Below are positions 8,721-17,505 of a stretch of DNA of 64,000 nucleotides, one piece after another; positions within the stretch are counted from its first letter, which is position 1, and every line of letters begins with the position of its first letter. A program made the position numbers and the translations under genes. The DNA comes from Comamonas sp. lk. GTDB taxonomy: Bacteria; Pseudomonadota; Gammaproteobacteria; Burkholderiales; Burkholderiaceae_C. The notes below the pieces were generated by a model, which was not told the origin of the DNA, did no database searches, and saw only the letters and a list, made by a program, of their open reading frames with translations. The stretch spans positions 1 through 64,000 of the forward strand of contig CAMBNY010000004.1 in assembly GCA_945869165.1 (NCBI GenBank), written 5' to 3'.

Positions 8721-9146
8721 ATGCTCGTACGCCTTTTGTATGTCAGCCAATCAGTAGGTCCAATTACCACTACAGTTACCGCATCGATTTTAGAAAAATC
8801 TAATGCCAATAACAAAAAGCAAAATATCACGGGTGTTTTATGCCAAGGTTCAGGCTTATGGATGCAGGTTTTGGAAGGTGAAAGAACGCAAGTAAATAGT
8901 CTTTACTCTCGCATCATGGCGGATCGACACCACCAAAACGTTCAATTGTTATCGATTGAGGAGATTACGAACCGGCGATTTGGTCAATGGTCTATGGCAC
9001 TTGTTTATTTGTCTAAGGATGATCCCATGGTACAGATGGCTCATCCTGAGTTCGATCCCTACTCAGCGACTGCTAAGGACGCGATGTCCCTTTTGGACGA
9101 ACTGATTCAATCAAGTACCCCGATAGTTAGCATGGTAGCCATCTGA
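8721..9146 (+). CDS. BLUF-domain blue-light sensor protein
   Basis: A short, 141-residue BLUF protein that should bind FAD and report blue light to a partner. All key positions are present with the same spacing as in AppA: Tyr7, Asn31, Gln49 and Trp90 (AppA Y21, N45, Q63, W104). The domain fills residues 2-95, leaving a C-terminal cap of about 45 residues and no output domain, as in single-domain BLUF proteins such as PixD-type sensors. GGAAG sits about 7 bp before the ATG. No obvious effector is adjacent, but the photolyase region of this window suggests a light-responsive lifestyle. Confidence 0.92.
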   Translation: MLVRLLYVSQSVGPITTTVTASILEKSNANNKKQNITGVLCQGSGLWMQVLEGERTQVNSLYSRIMADRHHQNVQLLSIEEITNRRFGQWSMALVYLSKDDPMVQMAHPEFDPYSATAKDAMSLLDELIQSSTPIVSMVAI

Positions 9147-9157
9147 CAACGATTCCT

Positions 9158-9435
9158 ATGGGTCATTCAATCATCTCCAACGACGCACTGACTGCTATTG
9201 GCAGTGCGCCTCTGATAAGGCTCTAGTAATTTGAGCCCCAGCACGGGGCTGAGATCTGGTTAAAACTCGAAGGTGGCATTCCTACCGCTTCTTACAAAGA
9301 CCGCATGGCGGCGATCGGGTGGTGAAATACACGGTAGCTAGCACCGGAGCTGCGTTGGCCTTTATTTCAGTGGTCTTTGGTTTGCGTTTTGAGGCGGTCT
9401 TTTCAAACGCTTTCTCGCAAAACAAGAGTGGGTAG
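9158..9435 (+). pseudogene. broken PLP-dependent cysteine synthase/threonine dehydratase-like gene
   Basis: Two adjacent frames carry pieces of one fold-type II PLP enzyme. The first (9158-9325) reads ISNDALTAIGSAPLIRL, then TAG and TAA, then IWLKLEGG.P..SYKDRMA, the PLP-lysine motif SYKDR. The second frame, from about 9319, reads VVKYTVASTGAALAF and later AVFSNAFSQNK, matching the STG phosphate-site loop and the following strand of the same family. Two in-frame stops, an apparent internal deletion and a frameshift show that it is dead; the C-terminal half is missing. It lies directly before the amidase gene. Confidence 0.75.
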
Positions 9436-9490
9436 CTTCTTGCTTTTTTATGATTAAACTGGTGCTATTACACCAAGACGGAACGCAATT

Positions 9491-10696
9491 TTGAACACTT
9501 CAGATTTGACCATTCAGGACTCACTTGGCGCCTTTTGCACTCATAGCGAAGCCCGAATTCAAGGCGCACCTCAGGGGCTATTGGCTGGAACACGGTTTGG
9601 CGTCAAAGATTTATACCATTTGAAAGGCTTTAAGACAGGCTTTGGGCATCCGGCTTGGCTTGATTCGCACCCTGCTGCTGAGGTTACCTCTGCCGCAGTG
9701 CTGAGCTTACTTTCCGCTGGCGCCAGCGTTGTCGGAAAAACGCACTGTGATGAATTGTGCTTTAGCCTCAATGGTGTCAACAAGTATTACGGCACACCCC
9801 TCAATGTCAACGCACCAGGGTGCATACCAGGGGGCTCCTCCAGCGGGTCCGCTGCCGCAGTAGCGGGTGGATTGGTTGATTTTGCGCTGGGCAGCGACAC
9901 GGGAGGGTCCATCCGCGTTCCAGCTTCGTATTGCGGGATCTTGGGCATCCGGCCAAGCCATGGGGCAGTCTCACTCGATGGCGCATTGCCATTCGCACCT
10001 AGTTTCGACACGGCGGGTTGGTTTGCGAACACGCCCACGCTCATGAGAGATATTGGGCGGGTGCTACTGCCTGCGAATTCCTCAGGCCAGCAAGCGGGGC
10101 AACTACTTGTCGCCACCGATGCGTTTTTACACGTGGATCAAAGCACCTCTATGGCCTTGCAGGCGGTAGTCGGTCAGATGGGCCAGGCATTTACAGGTAG
10201 TCGAAACCTTAGTTTTTCGCCCGATGGCCTGGACCCTTGGATGCATGCGTTTAGGGTGATACAAGGCTCTGAGATTTGGCAAACGCATCGCGATTGGCTT
10301 ATTGGCCTAGGCCCTGAATTCGGCGACGGAATTCGCGAACGGTTTAAGTGGGTATCGACGATTACCCCCGAAGAAATTGCTGCTGCAAAAGAGCTTCGCC
10401 TGCGCGTTCGAGACTACTTTGACAATCTACTCGTTGACAACGCAGTACTCGTAATTCCCACAACACCCGGTCCGGCGCCCCTTCTCGACACAAGCACCCC
10501 CGATCTGGAAAAATGGCGTAACCGATCGCTTGGGCTCTTGTGCATCGCTGGACATGCGGGCTTGCCCCAATTGAGCCTTCCCGTCGCCCAGGTGCAGGGG
10601 CGTCCTGTGGGCCTATCGCTTATCGCAGCGCGCGGTAATGACCACCTGCTGCTGGAACTAGCTTGCAGCCTAGAAGAGATACGCAGACCTGTCTAA
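9491..10696 (+). CDS. amidase-signature enzyme, AMI1-like
   Basis: A 401-residue amidase of the amidase-signature family, which hydrolyses small amides to acid plus ammonia using a Ser-cisSer-Lys triad. Lys39 (FGVKDL), cis-Ser117 (GGSSSGS) and nucleophile Ser140 ([13 protein letters not shown]) are all present. Flanking segments ([36 protein letters not shown]) are closest in my recollection to the short AMI1-type indole-acetamide amidases of plants and bacteria. Translation probably starts at TTG 9491; no in-frame ATG gives the conserved N-terminus. It converges with the next hydrolase, with only 5 bp between stop codons. The amide substrate is unknown. Confidence 0.87.
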   Translation: MNTSDLTIQDSLGAFCTHSEARIQGAPQGLLAGTRFGVKDLYHLKGFKTGFGHPAWLDSHPAAEVTSAAVLSLLSAGASVVGKTHCDELCFSLNGVNKYYGTPLNVNAPGCIPGGSSSGSAAAVAGGLVDFALGSDTGGSIRVPASYCGILGIRPSHGAVSLDGALPFAPSFDTAGWFANTPTLMRDIGRVLLPANSSGQQAGQLLVATDAFLHVDQSTSMALQAVVGQMGQAFTGSRNLSFSPDGLDPWMHAFRVIQGSEIWQTHRDWLIGLGPEFGDGIRERFKWVSTITPEEIAAAKELRLRVRDYFDNLLVDNAVLVIPTTPGPAPLLDTSTPDLEKWRNRSLGLLCIAGHAGLPQLSLPVAQVQGRPVGLSLIAARGNDHLLLELACSLEEIRRPV

Positions 10697-10701
10697 ACCA
10701 A

Positions 10702-11586
10702 TTAGGCCGATTCAAGGCCCATCATTGCAAGAATAGCGCGCGTTAATTTGCCGTCCGGTTTTGCGATTTCATCGCATTGATCGAAATGGTTGTTTTCCGG
10801 AAAAATCAGTCGCTCTACCGACCCTGTTGCGCTTTCCCAAGCCGAAGCAAAAGAGGCACTTTGGCGTTGAAATTCAATAAGCTCCTTACCTCCCCAGGCT
10901 GCTACTGCGGGTGGCAGGGCCGCATGTAGATGTTTTACAGCACTGTTTCTATCCACACCGCCTTGGTCAAGATGCAGGTAGGTGTTTCGTTTGGATAGTC
11001 TCACGGGTTCCAGGTCATAAGGACCTGAGGTGACTGCAAGTCCTTTGATGGTGTCGCCCGATAAGCCATATGCTGCCCAGTCCGTTACAGCAACATTCGA
11101 AGCAAGGTGGGCGCCAGAGGAGTGACCGACTAGGTAGATTCGACGTGCATCTGCATTCCATGTATGCGCATTGCGCGCAATAAATGCGGTCGCCTCGCGG
11201 CACTGACCCACCATGACATCCAGTGACGCGCTGGGTGCGACACTGAAATTGACCGCAATGTAAACGGCTCCAGCGCTGACATAGGTTTCGGCTGCATTGC
11301 CCGTGAGACCAATTTGCTGCGAAAGCCAGGCGCCTCCATGGAAAAAAACCAGGATCGGGGCAGGTCCCACCACCTTAGGTCGATAAACATCCATCCATTT
11401 ATCTGCATGGTTTCCATAAACAAGGTGCTCGTTGCACTCATAACGCTCTTTGGCTAACTTGGTCCTCAGTGTCCAGCGTGTGTGGTAGTCCGATAAATCT
11501 GGGACCAAGGTGGCCTGGTCATACTGCGCATCTAATTGCGCCTGGTCGTATTCAAGATATATTTTCGTCATGTCAAACAAATGCAT
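10702..11586 (-). CDS. alpha/beta hydrolase, carboxylesterase/aryl-formamidase-like
   Basis: A 294-residue hydrolase of the hormone-sensitive-lipase/kynurenine-formamidase-like group. HGGAW at residues 83-87 forms the oxyanion hole and GHSSGAH puts the nucleophile at Ser156; the C-terminal NNHFD supplies the likely catalytic His. The N-terminal LEYDQAQLDAQYDQATLVPD is typical of formamidase-like members. An internal Met at residue 6 is an alternative start. It lies 66 bp after the last gene of the ABC transporter operon in the same orientation and may share its transcript, so it could process the imported substrate; this is inference. Confidence 0.82.
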   Translation of the reverse strand: MHLFDMTKIYLEYDQAQLDAQYDQATLVPDLSDYHTRWTLRTKLAKERYECNEHLVYGNHADKWMDVYRPKVVGPAPILVFFHGGAWLSQQIGLTGNAAETYVSAGAVYIAVNFSVAPSASLDVMVGQCREATAFIARNAHTWNADARRIYLVGHSSGAHLASNVAVTDWAAYGLSGDTIKGLAVTSGPYDLEPVRLSKRNTYLHLDQGGVDRNSAVKHLHAALPPAVAAWGGKELIEFQRQSASFASAWESATGSVERLIFPENNHFDQCDEIAKPDGKLTRAILAMMGLESA

Positions 11587-11652
11587 TGCGCATAGCTACC
11601 AGCCGATTCAAAGACGAGAAAATGAGCGCGATCCACTACCGAAACTAAACCA

Positions 11653-12360
11653 TCATGCCCCGAGGTAGGCTTCGCGTACACGCGGATGATTACGCATCTT
11701 TTCCGTTGTATCTGCCAGCACAATACGGCCGTTTTCTATAAGGTATGCACGCGTCGCGACCGACAAAGCCATGGCGGCATTTTGCTCCACCAGCAATATC
11801 GTGACCCCGAGCTGATTGATGCTCGCGATTTTCTCGAACAATTGCTCAACAATGATGGGCGCTAGTCCTAGTGAAGGCTCATCGAGCAACAATAGTCGAG
11901 GCCTGCCCATGAGCGCACGGCCCACCGCAAGCATTTGTTGCTCACCCCCTGACATGGACCAGGCCAGTTGCTTATGGCGTTCTTTCAATCGCGGAAAAAG
12001 CGCATAAACCCGGTCGATATCTGCATCAATAGTGTCACCGCGTTTGCGCCACGGCGTGGCGCCTAGTTCCAGGTTCTCTGCGACTGTTAAACCTGGGAAA
12101 ACCCGTCTACCTTCGGGAGAATGCGCAATGCCTCTGCGCACGATGTCTTCGGGGGCCATCCTGTCGATACTTTCGCCTTCGAATCGGATGCTTCCTGCAC
12201 TCAGGGGCAACAAACCAGAAACGCTTCGCAAGCTGGTTGATTTGCCCGCGCCGTTCGCGCCAATGAGAGTTACGATTTCGCCTTCATTGACGCGGAAAGA
12301 CACTTCGCTCAAGGCGACAATATTTCCATAGCGAACTTCGATGGAATCGACTTCAAGCAT
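11653..12360 (-). CDS. livF: ABC transporter ATP-binding protein, LivF type
   Basis: A 235-residue ATPase of the branched-chain-amino-acid-type (HAAT) importers. Walker A GANGAGKST is at residues 34-42, the signature MSGGEQQ at about 135-141, and Walker B LLLLDEPSLGLAP follows. It ends with the LivF-like tail HPRVREAYLGA. Its start overlaps the end of the LivM-LivG gene by 8 bp, showing translational coupling. With LivH and the fused LivM-LivG it forms the cytoplasmic motor of the transporter. Relatives import branched-chain amino acids, urea or short amides; the substrate is undetermined here. Confidence 0.92.
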   Translation of the reverse strand: MLEVDSIEVRYGNIVALSEVSFRVNEGEIVTLIGANGAGKSTSLRSVSGLLPLSAGSIRFEGESIDRMAPEDIVRRGIAHSPEGRRVFPGLTVAENLELGATPWRKRGDTIDADIDRVYALFPRLKERHKQLAWSMSGGEQQMLAVGRALMGRPRLLLLDEPSLGLAPIIVEQLFEKIASINQLGVTILLVEQNAAMALSVATRAYLIENGRIVLADTTEKMRNHPRVREAYLGA

Positions 12361-14179
12361 GGTTCACATCCCCGCGCGAGCGGCCCAAGTAAGCTTCGAT
12401 CACTTCGGGCGAACGCTGCACCTCTGCAGGCGTTCCCTCGGCGATTTTCCGGCCGAAATCAAATACCGTAACACGATCGGAGACGCCCATCACGAGTTTG
12501 ACGTTGTGCTCCACAAAAATCACCGTAATGCCTGTATCACGCAATTTGCGGATTATTTGCATCAGCATGGACGCCTCCTGCGGGTTCATGCCCGCAGCCG
12601 GCTCATCCAATAGCAAAAGCTTTGGCCTTGTGGCTATGGCGCGTGCTATTTCCAATAGGCGCTGTTGGGCATAAGCTAGGCTATCGGCAGGCCTGTCCGC
12701 CATGTCAGCAAGGCCGACGAAGGACAGCGCCTTTAATGCATTGTTGCGAATTCCCCTTTCCTCGTCTTTACATTTTGCAGTTCCCAGCAAAATACCAAGT
12801 AGACTGCCTGGCGTGCGGCATGCACCCCCCACCATCACATTTTCGATAACCGTCAGACTTTTGTAGAGACGAATATTTTGAAAAGTACGCGACATACCGG
12901 CTACTGCAATCGCGCTAGGGCGTTCACCCAGCAGCTCCTGTCCCAATAGTTTTACCGAACCCGTATCGGGTGTGTAGGCGCCCGATAACACATTGAGGAA
13001 GGTCGTTTTCCCCGATCCGTTGGGTCCGATCACTGCATGTATCGTTCCAGGCATGATGCTTACGCTCACGCCATCGAGCGCAACCAGACCGCCGAACCGC
13101 TGCGTTACCGAATCCACCATCAGCAAGGCATCTTTACCATGCGCATCATGGCTGACGATGGTAGGCAAAGAAAAACTGGAGCTATCTGGCAACGCGTTAG
13201 AACTCGACGCGTTTACAGCGCGCTTACTTTCAGATTCTTTGCCCTTGCGCCAACGTGAGCCCAAACTTGCAAGTCCTTCGGGAATGAAAATAATAATCAA
13301 GATGACACCGACACCGTAGAGGACTAAATACCACTCTTTGAGGAATCTCAGTGCCTCTGGCAATGCGGTCAGAAGCGCAGTGCCAAGTACCGCGCCCACT
13401 GCCGAACCGGTGCCACCGACAACGAGCATGGTGAAGAACAAAACCGCCTGCGCATTGGAAAACAGGTCAGGGCTCACGTAATTAACGTAGCTGACGTACA
13501 AACCACCAGCGACCCCGGCGTACATGGACGACATGGCGAACGCGAGCATCTTGATACGGACGGTATCAACCCCTGCGACTTCAGCCGCGATTTCAGAGTC
13601 ACGCAAGGCGATCATGGCGCGGCCAAGTTTGGAGGCCCTAACCCGCAGCGCGAGACCCAGTGCAAGCGCGCACCATACCAATAGAAAATAGTAATGCTCT
13701 AGGTTGCCGCTTATCAAGTGCCCACCAATGGAGACCCCAGGAACACCGCGCAGCCCAGAGGTGCCGCCGGTCACAGGCTCCCAGTGAATCAGCACCAGCT
13801 GCACGATTTCACCAAAGCCTATGGTTGCCATGGCCAGATAATAGGCACGCAGCTTCAAGGTGGGAATGCCAAGCAAAAGACTACACAAGCCGGTAGCGAT
13901 AGCCGCTAATGGAAGGGCAAGCCAGAACGACACTCCGTTCATCGTGGATAGGGCCGTCACATAAGCGCCGATACCCCAAAACGCCGCTTGCCCGAAGTTA
14001 ATTTGTCCGCAGTACCCTGTGATGTAGTTCAAGCCAACCACTACGATCAGGCTGATCAGGCCGAGATTGACCAATTGCAGCAGGTACTTGCCCGGCAGCA
14101 AGTGGGGAATCGTCAGCAGAAGAAGGCCAGCAATGCTGGCAACTGTCCATGTGCGAAAAGTACTTTGCTCCGCACTCAT
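12353..14179 (-). CDS. fused ABC transporter permease and ATPase (LivM-LivG)
   Basis: A 608-residue fusion of the LivM permease (residues 1 to about 305, many membrane helices, NYITGYCGQINFGQAAFWGIG motif split over residues 51-71) and the LivG ATPase (about 350-605). A Ser-rich linker lies near 315-345. Walker A GPNGSGKTT is at 385-393, Walker B LLLLDEPAAGMNP is present, and the C-terminus EVIEAYLGR is LivG-like. The ABC signature reads LAYAQQR where E. coli LivG has LAYGQQR, a Gly-to-Ala change in a conserved position. It overlaps livH by 4 bp and livF by 8 bp. Confidence 0.92.
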   Translation of the reverse strand: MSAEQSTFRTWTVASIAGLLLLTIPHLLPGKYLLQLVNLGLISLIVVVGLNYITGYCGQINFGQAAFWGIGAYVTALSTMNGVSFWLALPLAAIATGLCSLLLGIPTLKLRAYYLAMATIGFGEIVQLVLIHWEPVTGGTSGLRGVPGVSIGGHLISGNLEHYYFLLVWCALALGLALRVRASKLGRAMIALRDSEIAAEVAGVDTVRIKMLAFAMSSMYAGVAGGLYVSYVNYVSPDLFSNAQAVLFFTMLVVGGTGSAVGAVLGTALLTALPEALRFLKEWYLVLYGVGVILIIIFIPEGLASLGSRWRKGKESESKRAVNASSSNALPDSSSFSLPTIVSHDAHGKDALLMVDSVTQRFGGLVALDGVSVSIMPGTIHAVIGPNGSGKTTFLNVLSGAYTPDTGSVKLLGQELLGERPSAIAVAGMSRTFQNIRLYKSLTVIENVMVGGACRTPGSLLGILLGTAKCKDEERGIRNNALKALSFVGLADMADRPADSLAYAQQRLLEIARAIATRPKLLLLDEPAAGMNPQEASMLMQIIRKLRDTGITVIFVEHNVKLVMGVSDRVTVFDFGRKIAEGTPAEVQRSPEVIEAYLGRSRGDVNHA

Positions 14180-15042
14180 ACACGCTCACTTTGTTTCTCG
14201 CCGAACATGCCCTGCGGCCGCACGAACAAGAAGGCAACCAATAATACAAACGCAAATGCATCGCGGAAATTTGACGAGATATAGCCCGCAACCAGCGCCT
14301 CAATGAGGCCAAGCAACAAGCCAGCGATTACCGCACCATAAAGGTTTCCAAAGCCACCGATCACACTCACCACGAATGCCTTCAGTCCCAATGCGCTCCC
14401 CATGGCGGGGTCGGCAAGAAACAGGGGTGCTACCAGCAGTCCGCCAGCGCCGGCCAACATCGCGCCCAGCATGAACGCGACTGCAACCGTACGATGTACC
14501 CGCACACCCACAAGGCGTGCCATTTCCATATCTTGAGACGTTGCTTGAACCATCCTGCCAAAACGCGTATGCATCAGAAACCACCATTGCACCAGTAGTA
14601 ACGCGGCCGTGGTTGCGAAGATGAACACGACATGCTTGGACACTACCAGCTCACCAACATTCCAATGCGCAGATCCGAAGGGTGAAGGCACCGACTGGGG
14701 CAAGGGACCAAAGATGATGAGTACCAGGTTTTCAAGCACGATGCCCACCGCGATGGTGGTAAGAATCACTAGATAGAACGGTTTTCCGCGCAATGGGTAG
14801 TAGGCTACCAGCATGAATACCAAGCCGAGTATGGCCATAGCCGCAAAGGTGACCCCATAGGTCATCCACATGGGCATCTGGAAATGCGCAGAGCCGGCCA
14901 GGCCCATATAAGCGCCCACCATCAACAATTGGCCTTGCGCAAAATTGACGATCCGCACTGCATTGAAAATTTGCAGTAGGCCCAGGGCAATGAGCGCGTA
15001 TATCGCACCCATTGCCAATCCGTTGAGAAGCAACTGGAACAT
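14176..15042 (-). CDS. livH: ABC transporter permease, LivH type
   Basis: A 288-residue integral membrane permease of the branched-chain-amino-acid-type importers with about eight hydrophobic segments. Family features include LNGLAMGAIYALIALGL at the N-terminus, NFAQGQLLMVGAY, the cytoplasmic coupling segment MARLVGVRVHRT and GLLLGLIEALVAGYIS near the end. The stop overlaps the start of the fused permease-ATPase by 4 bp (ATGA), and the gene follows the binding-protein gene by 8 bp, so all four transporter genes form one operon. Confidence 0.92.
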   Translation of the reverse strand: MFQLLLNGLAMGAIYALIALGLLQIFNAVRIVNFAQGQLLMVGAYMGLAGSAHFQMPMWMTYGVTFAAMAILGLVFMLVAYYPLRGKPFYLVILTTIAVGIVLENLVLIIFGPLPQSVPSPFGSAHWNVGELVVSKHVVFIFATTAALLLVQWWFLMHTRFGRMVQATSQDMEMARLVGVRVHRTVAVAFMLGAMLAGAGGLLVAPLFLADPAMGSALGLKAFVVSVIGGFGNLYGAVIAGLLLGLIEALVAGYISSNFRDAFAFVLLVAFLFVRPQGMFGEKQSERV

Positions 15043-15050
15043 GCTGCGAC

Positions 15051-16205
15051 TCAGTTGCTCCCTGCTTTGATAACCCCAATTTGCTCGGTCACCTTGCCCT
15101 TGTTGCGATAAATCCCCATGGTGTGGGCTAGTTCGCCTTCCTTATCCGCGGAATAGCTGATCATCAGTCCTTGCCAGTCTTTCAAAGCGCGCAGCGAGTC
15201 GCGAATTTTTGCGCGATCACAGCCCACCTTTTCGATTACATCCTTAACCATGTACATCGCGTCGCGGTAACCGACCCCAAAATTATCCGGTGGTACTTTG
15301 GTACGCTCTAAAACATCTTTGGCAAATGCAAGCGCCTTCTGATTGGTGCCCACCTGAGGCAACATGCCCCCGATGCCGTAGGCGCCGTCCGACTCTTCAG
15401 GCGTCAGGTTTGCCACGGTGGTGGCAGCCACGGTGCTGGGGTTACCGATCACGGGCAGTTCGATTCCCAGCGCTTTGCGTTGTTTGAGAACGATGGCCAC
15501 ATCGCCAGGACGGCCCCACAACAATATGATGTCCGCTCCAGACGTTTTTATCTTGGTGAGCTGGGCAGTCATATCCTTATCGTTTAAGCCGTAGCTCTCT
15601 ACTGCAACGGGCTTTACCCCCAGCTTGTCAAAAGCTGCCTGCAATCCTTTGGAGGCGCCCAGGCCATAGTCGTCGGCGACCACCAAAATGGCCGGTTTTG
15701 TCTTCTTGAGTGTTTCAACGATGTAGCGCGGGACGGCATCGGCGAGCTGACCATCATGCACATGCATGCGTATCAACCAAGGGTTACCTTGCTTCATAAG
15801 CTGCGCATTTGTTCCCGCCACCAATACCGGCGTCTCACCATTCTTGATGGCGTCGTTTTGGGTAAAGATATGCGGACTGATCATCGAAGAGAACAGCACT
15901 ACGGGCTTTCCCTCCATCAGTCGGTTCATTGAATTGAGCGCATTGGGCCCCGACCCGGTCGCGTCTTCAATCGATAACTTAAAAGTCTTGCCGCCCACAC
16001 CACCGGCTGCGTTAATTTCTCCGATGGCATGCTCGACTCCAAGCTTTGCCTGGATGCCAAGCAGTGCCACGCCAGAGGTCAATGGGGTCGTCAGTGCAAT
16101 CGGAATGGGGTTGGGGCAACTGGCCGCGCCTTGCGCGTAGGCCCCTGTTGCAGCTGCACAGGCCGCCGCAGCACCAATGAGAAAGCGTAATGGAAGAACG
16201 TGCAT
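15051..16205 (-). CDS. periplasmic substrate-binding protein, LivK/UrtA-like
   Basis: A 384-residue type I periplasmic binding protein with a Sec signal peptide (MHVLPLRFLIGAAAACAA..., cleavage after AYA near residue 24). The mature part begins IPIALTTPLTSGVALLGIQ and contains IEDATGSGPNALNSMNRLM and GADIILLWGRPGDVAI, typical of the leucine/amide/urea-binding group. The start at 16205 is fixed by AGGAG 6 bp upstream and by the signal peptide; the frame runs open further upstream but without support. It is the first gene of the transporter operon and carries the promoter element shared with the amine permease group. Confidence 0.9.
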   Translation of the reverse strand: MHVLPLRFLIGAAAACAAATGAYAQGAASCPNPIPIALTTPLTSGVALLGIQAKLGVEHAIGEINAAGGVGGKTFKLSIEDATGSGPNALNSMNRLMEGKPVVLFSSMISPHIFTQNDAIKNGETPVLVAGTNAQLMKQGNPWLIRMHVHDGQLADAVPRYIVETLKKTKPAILVVADDYGLGASKGLQAAFDKLGVKPVAVESYGLNDKDMTAQLTKIKTSGADIILLWGRPGDVAIVLKQRKALGIELPVIGNPSTVAATTVANLTPEESDGAYGIGGMLPQVGTNQKALAFAKDVLERTKVPPDNFGVGYRDAMYMVKDVIEKVGCDRAKIRDSLRALKDWQGLMISYSADKEGELAHTMGIYRNKGKVTEQIGVIKAGSN

Positions 16206-16330
16206 GAAAGCTCCTAAATGGGCACAAAGTGCATCGAGACTTACTAAAAGTTGATCAGCGATGGGGACCAAGCCTGCTTTTTGCATCCCAAGGAATCACC
16301 GATCACGTGAACTACGATCCCCCTCAATAT

Positions 16331-16380
16331 GAAACTTTGTTTCCCTTTGGTAAATCGGTATTTACCCTTGGTGTGGGATG
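16331..16380 (-). promoter_or_regulatory. conserved promoter element A with GGTAAAT/ATTTACC dyad
   Basis: GGTAAAT (16349-16355) and ATTTACC (16360-16366) form a perfect 7-bp inverted repeat with a 4-bp spacer, followed by CTTGGTGTGGGA. Almost the same order of blocks occurs at 19986-20040 before the amine permease group, including a GTTTCC block on one side and ACCCTTGG on the other. It lies about 145 bp before the start of the binding-protein gene. I read it as a shared operator; the regulator is unknown. Confidence 0.55.
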
Positions 16381-16417
16381 CGTAGCGCCCCCCAATGCAA
16401 TCTGACATCATATTTGT

Positions 16418-16762
16418 CTACCGATTTGGGAGAGTGTCATTTGTCTCTTTTCCCGAAGAAAAATCAAACTCAGTTCGACGTATGCGCGCACCATGGTAGG
16501 CGTCCATGGCCGCAACCATCCAGATAAAGAGCAAGCCTGCATGTTGCACGAGGAAGCAACGCCACGCGGGATAGGCGCGTGCCGCACATACGCTCGCTGG
16601 TATGAGGTTCATGCTGACCCAGCCAAACAGTACCGCAAAAAAGAGAAAAGTGATGGCGCGCTGCGGCATCCTGTTGAGCAACTGACCGCCTGAAGGAAGT
16701 AAGAAGCCTACGACCAAGACCCATCTCGGATGCGGCGGCCTGGGTGGCAAGGCGCCCGTCAT
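16418..16762 (-). CDS. small three-helix membrane protein of unknown function
   Basis: A 114-residue protein with three hydrophobic segments (about residues 14-30, 36-54 and 70-89). The first contains FLLPSGGQLLNRMPQRA and the last ends WMVAAMDAYHGAR, a layout like small TM2-type or related membrane proteins with a P-G-x-G-Q turn, but the resemblance is weak. Its start overlaps the stop of the 229-residue gene upstream by 4 bp (ATGA), so the two are co-translated and probably work together at the membrane. Confidence 0.6.
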   Translation of the reverse strand: MTGALPPRPPHPRWVLVVGFLLPSGGQLLNRMPQRAITFLFFAVLFGWVSMNLIPASVCAARAYPAWRCFLVQHAGLLFIWMVAAMDAYHGARIRRTEFDFSSGKETNDTLPNR

Positions 16763-17448
16763 GGGGACTCCAAAATTTTCATCATGTTCCCCAAGGTGTT
16801 CAATTTGGCTTCCAGAAATGCTGCAGGCACTTGCATTGGCCCAAAGTAGCTGTTGCGCAGCACCATGTAATGGGCCTGACTTGATTGCGCGATTTGCACC
16901 ACGTAGCGCAATCCGTCAGGTCGCAGCGTGAGGCACTTGGTATAGGGGTCCTCTAGCAGTTCAGTAAGCGGCAGATCCAACTGCTGTAATAATTTTTCGA
17001 CGTCAGGAAAACTACTCTTGAGAATGCTGGCCTGCGGCCAATGGCTTAGCAGTTCATGGCGGTACGCCAAGTCGCGGGACGGAGAGAATACTTCAACACC
17101 CGTCGGGCGAACCAGCACATCCATGACCCCCTCGATAGCAAGCACGCAGTGCATATCCACAAAAAGCCACAGCGGGGGAAGGCGTCGCGTTTGGAGCGTG
17201 TCGGCCATGGCCCAAAGGCTGATGTGACATGGGCGCCCTGCGAGCGTGACATTCGCGTTCACGCGAGGGTAGTGAATTCCTACTTGCGTTTGCCGAACAT
17301 CCTTTAACAAAGGCAAGCATTCCTCCAGCAACAAGGAGCGCTCAAGCCGCAACTGATGGCGATGCCTGACCATGAGCCAAGCTATCGCAGCCATCGCGAC
17401 TACCAAAAATGCCCCAGCCCCATAAATTTCAAAAGATGGCACAGGCAA
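16759..17448 (-). CDS. single-span membrane protein of unknown function
   Basis: A 229-residue protein with one N-terminal membrane helix (about residues 9-27, YGAGAFLVVAMAAIAWLMV) and a mixed alpha/beta soluble part. No catalytic motif or known domain is recognised. The soluble part contains LPPLWLFVDMHC and a C-terminal LEAKLNTLGNMMKILE helix. It is the first gene of a two-gene unit with the small membrane protein downstream and is separated from the permease gene by only about 60 bp, in the same direction, so readthrough from the permease operon is possible. Confidence 0.6.
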   Translation of the reverse strand: MPVPSFEIYGAGAFLVVAMAAIAWLMVRHRHQLRLERSLLLEECLPLLKDVRQTQVGIHYPRVNANVTLAGRPCHISLWAMADTLQTRRLPPLWLFVDMHCVLAIEGVMDVLVRPTGVEVFSPSRDLAYRHELLSHWPQASILKSSFPDVEKLLQQLDLPLTELLEDPYTKCLTLRPDGLRYVVQIAQSSQAHYMVLRNSYFGPMQVPAAFLEAKLNTLGNMMKILESP

Positions 17449-17505
17449 ATTTTTGTTTAGTGGGCATCGACCAACACCGGAGGCCTGCCAACGGCTTGCG
17501 CAGGT

